Part shown: positions 15,486-20,165 of the stretch, piece by piece
Layout: each line of letters opens with the position of its first letter
Numbering within the stretch: position 1 is the stretch's first letter
Assembly: GCA_964351775.1 (NCBI GenBank)
Contig: CAYGPQ010000081.1
Coordinates: 1-20,165, forward strand
Origin: Kordia sp964351775
Lineage (GTDB): Bacteria; Bacteroidota; Bacteroidia; Flavobacteriales; Flavobacteriaceae
Reading direction: 5' to 3'
DNA length: 20,165 nucleotides
Made by a program: the position numbers and the translations under genes
The notes under the pieces: model-generated
The model's database searches: none
Seen by the model: only the letters and a program-made list of their open reading frames with translations
Told to the model about the DNA's origin: nothing

Positions 15486-16364
15486 ATGATTACAACACTA
15501 TTAACCAAAGTTTTACTTCCACTATCGCTAGGTATTATTATGCTAGGCATGGGAATGACTTTGATTCCAAAAGATTTTACGCGAATTACCAACTATCCAA
15601 AAGCAGCATTTATTGGCATCGTAAACCAGCTTGTGTTTTTACCAATTATTGGCTTTTTATTAGCAATTGCGTTCGATTTAGATTCCACAATGGCAGTCGG
15701 ATTGATGATTATAGCGGCTGCACCAGGTGGCCCAACGAGCAATTTAATCACTCAGATTTGCAAAGGAAATATTGCGCTATCCGTCACGTTGACAGCCGTT
15801 GTCAGTTTTGCAACCATTTTAACGATTCCTTTTATTTTGTCATTTGCTCTTGATTATTTTGGAAGTGCAACTGATGTTGTGATTCAATTACCCATTTTAG
15901 ATACTATACTTCAAATTTTGGTCATTATCGTTATTCCCATTTCGATAGGAATGCTCATTCGTCGTGCAAAACCAGCCTTTGCCACACGTATGGAAAAACC
16001 CATGCGTACAGCTTCTACCATCATTTTTATTTTGATATTTATTGCTGTTGTTGCTGCAAACCTAAAATTTTTAGGAGACGCCATGAAACAAGTCGGATTA
16101 GTTACTTTAGTCCTCAATATTGCAACGATGTCATTAGGCTATTTCACCGCGTGTATATTTAAGTTAAACTTAAAAGATGCTATCTCAATTACCGTTGAAA
16201 GTGGCATTCAAAACGGAACACTTGCTATTGTAATTGCCACCACAATTTTAAACAATCTAGAAATGAGCATTCCTGTTGTAGCCTATTCTATTTGGATGTT
16301 TGTCACAGGAAGTATATTAATGTGGTATTTTGGAAAACGAAAAGATACAGAAACTTATTCATGA
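15486..16364 (+). CDS. Bile acid:sodium symporter family (BASS) transporter
   Basis: A 292-residue inner-membrane protein with about nine to ten hydrophobic helices. It contains the family landmarks: LGMGMTLIPKDF after the first helix, the crossover segment AAAPGGPTSNLITQICKGNIALSVTLTA (split over two helices), and the second sodium-site motif VESGIQNGTLAIVIATT. Family members import organic anions (bile acids, 2-keto acids, pantoate, pyruvate) with Na+; the substrate here cannot be told. Its stop overlaps the start of the next gene by 4 bases (ATGA at 16361-16364), which implies coupled translation. Confidence 0.9.
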   Translation: MITTLLTKVLLPLSLGIIMLGMGMTLIPKDFTRITNYPKAAFIGIVNQLVFLPIIGFLLAIAFDLDSTMAVGLMIIAAAPGGPTSNLITQICKGNIALSVTLTAVVSFATILTIPFILSFALDYFGSATDVVIQLPILDTILQILVIIVIPISIGMLIRRAKPAFATRMEKPMRTASTIIFILIFIAVVAANLKFLGDAMKQVGLVTLVLNIATMSLGYFTACIFKLNLKDAISITVESGIQNGTLAIVIATTILNNLEMSIPVVAYSIWMFVTGSILMWYFGKRKDTETYS

Positions 16365-16855
16365 AAAACAAACCAACAATACAAACGCTTCCGCAGAAGA
16401 AACTCATCGGGAAATCAGCGCGCATGTCTTTAGTAGAAAATACAACGTCCATGCTTTGGAGAAGCTTCATGCAAAACAGAAAAACTATCAAAAACGCTAT
16501 TGGAACGGACTTATATTCGATTCAAGTGTATGAAGATACTTCTTATTTTCAAAATTTCAATCCGCAAACGGAATTTACAAAATTTGCCATGATTGAAGTG
16601 ACTGATTTTGATGTTATTCCTGATGAAATGGAAACTTTGACTATCGCATCCGGATTGTACGCAGTGTTTATTTATAAAGGTTTGCCACAAGGTTTTCCTG
16701 TACTAGCAAATTATATTTTTAGTGAATGGTTGCCAAATTCAAACTACGAACTAGACCACAGACCACATTTTGAAGTTTTGGGTGAAAATTACAATCCGAC
16801 AAGCGAAAATTCGGAGGAAGAAGTTTGGATTCCGATAAGCGTATTGAAGAGCTGA
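16361..16855 (+). CDS. GyrI-like small-molecule-binding domain protein
   Basis: A 164-residue cytoplasmic protein. The C-terminal part (about residues 60-160) fits the GyrI-like/AraC effector-binding fold: FAMIEVTDFDVIPDEMETLTI, then SGLYAVFIYKGLP, the LANYIFSEWLPNSNYELD helix region, and HFEVLGENY followed by SEEEVWIPI, where the conserved glutamates line the ligand pocket. There is no DNA-binding domain, so it is a stand-alone binder. ATG 16361 overlaps the transporter stop by 4 bases; the longer frame from 16292 would overlap the transporter heavily and is not preferred. Coupling to the transporter suggests related ligand handling, which is inference. Confidence 0.82.
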   Translation: MKNKPTIQTLPQKKLIGKSARMSLVENTTSMLWRSFMQNRKTIKNAIGTDLYSIQVYEDTSYFQNFNPQTEFTKFAMIEVTDFDVIPDEMETLTIASGLYAVFIYKGLPQGFPVLANYIFSEWLPNSNYELDHRPHFEVLGENYNPTSENSEEEVWIPISVLKS

Positions 16856-16915
16856 TTCGCTATTTAAAATTCAACATTTAAAAGCTGTGAATTGATTGAA
16901 TGAACACAAATTAAA

Positions 16916-16958
16916 AATCCCAAACACTTTACAAACTGTATGCAAAATGTTTGGGATT
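16916..16958. terminator. Hairpin, possible terminator of the upstream operon
   Basis: The arms AATCCCAAACA (16916-16926) and TGTTTGGGATT (16948-16958) form an 11-bp perfect stem with a long loop whose inner bases can pair partly. The U-rich flank is on the minus-strand side; the plus-strand flank is not U-rich, so it is not a canonical terminator for the GyrI-like gene. Confidence 0.45.
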
Positions 16959-16995
16959 CAATTCAACTAACATAGCTTATTTTATAAACAATCTT

Positions 16996-17026
16996 TTTGA
17001 AAAACTTCACCAACTAACTAATTTTG
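16996..17026 (+). promoter_or_regulatory. Consensus Bacteroidota promoter upstream of panB
   Basis: TTTG (16996-16999), a 19-nt spacer and TAATTTTG (17019-17026) match the -33/-7 consensus exactly. Transcription would start near 17033, leaving a leader of about 205 nt before the panB ATG. Confidence 0.6.
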
Positions 17027-17239
17027 TTTAACTTTTTCATAAAAATATTAAACAAATATATTAAAAAAAATAGTAAATCAGCAAAAAAAACGCTCTTAAT
17101 TGCGGATATATAGTTATTCACAGCTCTAAATTGCTAAGTTCATATACAGAATTGGTGATTTATTTTAAAATAATTTAGCATATCGCCCTCAAACACTAGG
17201 TTTTTTATATTATTTTTATGCCCTTACAAAACCCTATAT

Positions 17240-18058
17240 ATGTCAGTAGCAAAGAAACAGTACAAAAGAGTGACTACTAAATCACTTGTGGAAATGAAGA
17301 ATAATGGAGAAAAAATTTCCATGTTGACCGCTTATGATTATACCATGGCAAAAATTGTAGATGGCGCCGGAATTGATGTCATTCTTGTTGGAGATTCTGC
17401 CAGTAACGTAATGGCAGGACACGAAACTACACTTCCAATTACGTTAGATCAAATGATTTATCATGCGTCTTCTGTAGTGAGAGCCATTACAAGATCACTT
17501 GTCGTTGTTGATTTGCCTTTTGGAAGTTATCAATCAGATCCAAAAGAAGCACTGCGCTCTGCCATTCGAATTATGAAAGAATCGGGCGGACATGCCGTAA
17601 AAGTGGAAGGCGGAAAAGAAATTAAAGAATCTATCAAGCGTATTTTGAATGCGGGAATTCCTGTCATGGGACATTTAGGACTCACGCCACAATCGATTTA
17701 TAAATTTGGAACTTATTCGGTTCGTGCAAAAGAAGAAGAAGAAGCAGAATTGTTGAAAGAAGATGCAAAAATGTTGGAAAGAGCAGGTTGTTTTGCGATT
17801 GTTTTGGAAAAAGTTCCAGCAACACTAGCCAAAGAAGTTGCGGAAAGTATTACAATTCCTGTCATTGGAATTGGCGCTGGAAATGGTGTGGATGGACAGG
17901 TTTTAGTAACACACGACATGTTAGGAATGACACACGAGTTTAATCCACGATTTTTACGTCGCTATTTGAATATGTATGAAGAAATGACAAACGCTTTTGA
18001 GCAATATGCGAAAGATGTGAAGTCCGTTGATTTTCCGAATGAAAAGGAACAGTATTAA
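17240..18058 (+). CDS. panB: 3-methyl-2-oxobutanoate hydroxymethyltransferase (ketopantoate hydroxymethyltransferase)
   Basis: Transfers a hydroxymethyl group from methylene-tetrahydrofolate to 2-oxoisovalerate, giving ketopantoate for pantothenate and CoA. The 272-residue TIM-barrel protein has MLTAYDYTMAKIVDGAGID at the start of the barrel. The Mg ligands are expected at Asp52 (VGDSAS), Asp91 (VDLPFGSY) and Glu123 (KVEGG), and the catalytic glutamate at Glu190 (VLEKVP). These lie at offsets of 7-9 from the E. coli enzyme. GIGAGNGVDGQVLVTHDMLGM closes the barrel. It is a cytoplasmic decamer in the family. It has no close upstream neighbour; the next gene is 211 bp downstream past a repeat. 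Intact. Confidence 0.97.
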   Translation: MSVAKKQYKRVTTKSLVEMKNNGEKISMLTAYDYTMAKIVDGAGIDVILVGDSASNVMAGHETTLPITLDQMIYHASSVVRAITRSLVVVDLPFGSYQSDPKEALRSAIRIMKESGGHAVKVEGGKEIKESIKRILNAGIPVMGHLGLTPQSIYKFGTYSVRAKEEEEAELLKEDAKMLERAGCFAIVLEKVPATLAKEVAESITIPVIGIGAGNGVDGQVLVTHDMLGMTHEFNPRFLRRYLNMYEEMTNAFEQYAKDVKSVDFPNEKEQY

Positions 18059-18112
18059 AGGTTGAATTATAAATGCTAAATTTTAAATGTAAAAGTATTT
18101 AGGATACAAAAA

Positions 18113-18239
18113 CGTCATTTCGAGTGATTTTCTGCACATTGAGCGGAGTCGAAATGTACAGGGAATTGTATCGAGAAATATTTGAAAGTTTCAAAAACTG
18201 TGCGCTATATTTCGGTAAAAACCTCCACTCGAACTGACG
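18113..18239. repeat. Palindromic dispersed element (REP/MITE-like)
   Basis: A 127-bp stretch bounded by CGTCATTTCGAGTG (18113-18126) and CACTCGAACTGACG (18226-18239), which are inverted copies at 13 of 14 positions. Inside it lies CATTGAGCGGAGTCGAAATG (18137-18156), the reverse complement of the dispersed family at 9822-9863, and TTGTATCGAGAAAT. It has no coding frame. It separates panB from the pseudouridine synthase gene. Confidence 0.75.
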
Positions 18240-18269
18240 AATAGAACATCATAAAACTCGCCAAACACA

Positions 18270-18962
18270 TTGAAAATAATCTCCACCAAAAACAACCTCC
18301 AAGTACTGTACGAAGACAATCATATCATTATTGTCAACAAGCGTGCGGGCGATATTGTACAAGGTGATAAAACAGGCGACAAACCGCTGAGCGATGTGGT
18401 AAAGGAATATATTGCGGAAAAGTATAACAAGCCTGGAAGTGTATTTTTAGGCGTTGTGCATCGCTTAGATAGACCTACGACGGGAATTATCGTCTTTGCC
18501 AGAACTTCCAAAGCATTACCACGTTTGAATGCACTATTTGCAGAGAAAAAAGCTAAGAAAACCTATTGGGCAGTTGTAAAAAATGAACCGCCAAAAGAAA
18601 AAGATACCTTGACACATTGGCTTCGGAAGAATCCAAAAAATAACAAATCAACGGCATTTTCAAAAGAAATTGAAGGCAGTAAAAAAGCCATTTTAGACTA
18701 CGAAGTTAAGAAACGACTTGACCGTTATATTTTGTTAGAAATTGCGTTGCATACTGGAAGACATCATCAAATTAGAGCGCAACTTTCGGCTATTGGTTGT
18801 ATTATAAAAGGTGATCTTAAATATGGTTTTGATCGCAGTAATAAAGATGCAAGTATCCATTTGCATGCGCGAAAACTAGTTTTTACACATCCAGTTAAAA
18901 ATGAATTGTTAGAAATTAGTGCGCCATTACCTAAAGATCCTATTTGGGATGCGTGTTTGTAA
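18270..18962 (+). CDS. RluA-family RNA pseudouridine synthase
   Basis: Isomerises uridine to pseudouridine in rRNA or tRNA. The 230-residue protein is the catalytic domain alone, without an N-terminal S4 domain. It has VLYEDNHIIIVNKRAGDIVQ at the start of the domain and the catalytic aspartate in HRLDRPTTG (Asp67), with KKTYWAVV, TGRHHQIRAQL and LHARKLVFTHP as later landmarks. The start is TTG at 18270: an in-frame stop lies 18 nt upstream, and no in-frame ATG occurs before conserved residues. Which RNA site it modifies cannot be told. The gene may be read from a promoter within or after the repeat element. Confidence 0.92.
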   Translation: MKIISTKNNLQVLYEDNHIIIVNKRAGDIVQGDKTGDKPLSDVVKEYIAEKYNKPGSVFLGVVHRLDRPTTGIIVFARTSKALPRLNALFAEKKAKKTYWAVVKNEPPKEKDTLTHWLRKNPKNNKSTAFSKEIEGSKKAILDYEVKKRLDRYILLEIALHTGRHHQIRAQLSAIGCIIKGDLKYGFDRSNKDASIHLHARKLVFTHPVKNELLEISAPLPKDPIWDACL

Positions 18963-19069
18963 ATGATCCTGATATATTTCTGTTAATAACCTTTCAAAAA
19001 CTACGTATATAGAAGCTGCTATTTTCAAGATAAATTTATACATTTAATTAAAATTAATAAATAGAAAGT

Positions 19070-20107
19070 ATGCGCATTGAAAGTGGATTAAAGCTTGGCT
19101 TTAAAGATGTAATGATTCGCCCAAAACGTTCCACCTTAAAAAGTCGTTCGCAAGTTTCTTTGGAACGAACTTTTAAGTTTTTGCACAGTTCATACGAATG
19201 GACAGGAATTCCTATTATGGCAGCCAATATGGACACCGTAGGCACTTTTGAAATGGCAAAAGCATTGGCTTCGAAACAATTATTTACCGCAATTCATAAA
19301 CATTATACTATTGAACAATGGAGCACATTTATCGCTTCCATTCCACCAAGTTATATTCCACATATTGCTGTGAGTACCGGAACGAGTGAAAAGGACAACG
19401 AAAAATTACGCCTTATTTTCTCCATACATCCACAGCTTAAATTTATTTGTATTGATGTTGCCAATGGCTATTCGCAAAATTTTGTTGATTTTTTAAAGAA
19501 TGCGCGCGCGCAATTTCCTGATAAAGTAATTATTGCTGGAAATGTGGTGACAGGTGAAATGGTAGAAGAATTGATTCTTTCTGGAGCAGATATTGTCAAA
19601 GTTGGCATTGGTCCAGGTTCGGTGTGTACTACACGTGTAAAAACGGGTGTTGGTTATCCACAACTTTCTGCCATTATAGAATGTGCAGATGCAGCACACG
19701 GTTTGGGCGGACAGATTATTTCTGATGGTGGATGCGCAACTCCTGGCGATGTTGCCAAAGCTTTTGGTGCAGGCGCAGATTTTGTGATGCTTGGCGGAAT
19801 GTTCTCTGGACATCATGAAAGTGGCGGCGAATTAATTGAACGCAATGGAGAAAAATTCAAGCTATTTTACGGAATGAGTTCCGCTACCGCGATGGAAAAA
19901 CATGTAGGTGGCGTTGCAGAATATAGAGCTTCCGAAGGAAAAACAGTTGAAATTCCCTTAAAAGGTCATGTTGCAGATACCATTCAAGATATTTTAGGTG
20001 GTATTCGTAGTACATGTACGTATGTTGGCGCACCACGATTGAAAGAATTGACCAAACGCACGACATTTATTCAAGTGTCTGAACAGGAAAATAGAGTTTT
20101 TTCTTAG
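19070..20107 (+). CDS. guaC: GMP reductase
   Basis: Reduces GMP to IMP with NADPH, releasing ammonia, in purine interconversion. The 345 residues form an IMPDH/GMPR TIM barrel: KLGFKDVMIRPKRSTLKSR at the N-terminus, PIMAANMDTVGTFEMA, then the catalytic loop GIGPGSVCTTRVKTGVG with Cys186, the same number as in E. coli GuaC. ISDGGCATPGDVAKAFGAGADFVMLGG is the phosphate-binding region and GMSSATAMEKHVGG the flap. There is no CBS domain, which separates it from IMP dehydrogenase. It is cytoplasmic and follows a 107-bp spacer. Its stop is followed at once by a tandem repeat. Confidence 0.96.
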   Translation: MRIESGLKLGFKDVMIRPKRSTLKSRSQVSLERTFKFLHSSYEWTGIPIMAANMDTVGTFEMAKALASKQLFTAIHKHYTIEQWSTFIASIPPSYIPHIAVSTGTSEKDNEKLRLIFSIHPQLKFICIDVANGYSQNFVDFLKNARAQFPDKVIIAGNVVTGEMVEELILSGADIVKVGIGPGSVCTTRVKTGVGYPQLSAIIECADAAHGLGGQIISDGGCATPGDVAKAFGAGADFVMLGGMFSGHHESGGELIERNGEKFKLFYGMSSATAMEKHVGGVAEYRASEGKTVEIPLKGHVADTIQDILGGIRSTCTYVGAPRLKELTKRTTFIQVSEQENRVFS

Positions 20108-20110
20108 CTC

Positions 20111-20165
20111 TTGGTATGTTGGTATGTTGGTATGTTGGTATGTTGGTATGTTGGTATGTTGGTAT
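20111..20165 (+). repeat. Octamer tandem repeat (TTGGTATG)n
   Basis: The unit TTGGTATG repeats without error from 20111 to the window end, nearly seven copies, and continues beyond the window. It starts 3 nt after the guaC stop codon. It is perfect, so it is recent or prone to length change. Confidence 0.95.

Larger units (their letters stand above)
16856..17239. other. 384-bp intergenic region before panB
   Basis: AT-rich spacer with a hairpin (16916-16958), a consensus promoter (16996-17026), and then about 205 nt without a convincing reading frame up to panB. A 20-codon frame from ATG 17218 overlaps the panB start out of frame and looks accidental. Confidence 0.5.

Noticed and set aside
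17218..17280. A 20-codon frame overlapping the panB start
   Set aside because: Out of frame with panB, no promoter or conserved feature, and short enough to occur by chance.
20111..20165. CRISPR array at the window end
   Set aside because: The units are 8 bp with no spacers, so it is a simple tandem repeat.

Overview
The window reads as chromosomal DNA of a marine-type Flavobacteriaceae (Bacteroidota). Supporting signs are the low G+C content, AT-rich spacers, Bacteroidota-type promoters (TTTG, about 19-21 nt, TAnnTTTG), few Shine-Dalgarno sequences, the flavobacterial families DUF2853 and CvfB/S1, and dispersed repeats of the TTCGACTCCGCTCA type. Some features resemble Kordia, but I do not assign a genus. 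Nearly all of it is housekeeping or ordinary accessory DNA. I see no rRNA, tRNA, transposase gene or CRISPR array.

Layout. Positions 16-4702 are all on the minus strand: an S1-domain RNA-binding protein (CvfB type), a DUF2853 protein, and a menaquinone block transcribed thioesterase (menI-like), isochorismate synthase (menF), menD. An alpha/beta hydrolase (4777-5421) is divergent from that block. recQ (5782-7884) follows. Next come three small co-oriented accessory genes (7919-9696): a lipoprotein, a two-helix membrane protein, and a secreted protein resembling DUF922 that has lost its HExxH metal site. They converge on dnaK (9868-11775, minus) across a perfect 17-bp bidirectional terminator hairpin.

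Upstream of dnaK on the same strand is a gene for a 59-residue peptide (11907-12086). It has a basic leader, a GGG cleavage-type motif and a seven-cysteine core, and looks like a Bacteroidota ribosomal natural-product (lanthipeptide-type) precursor. It carries its own terminator. Divergent from it is L-serine dehydratase (12320-13738). Then come a secreted NTF2-like protein (minus), a tight operon of a YD-repeat secreted protein, a BASS-family transporter and a GyrI-like ligand-binding protein (14546-16855), panB (17240-18058), an RluA-type pseudouridine synthase with a TTG start (18270-18962), and GMP reductase guaC (19070-20107). The window ends inside an octamer tandem repeat.

Functional links. 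The men genes supply the chorismate-to-menaquinone route. panB supplies pantoate for CoA. guaC serves purine salvage. recQ and dnaK are repair and proteostasis genes. The two most distinctive items are the orphan Cys-rich double-glycine peptide and the 3' end of dnaK. There the last seven codons plus stop occur twice, separated by a dispersed repeat, with only synonymous differences between the copies.
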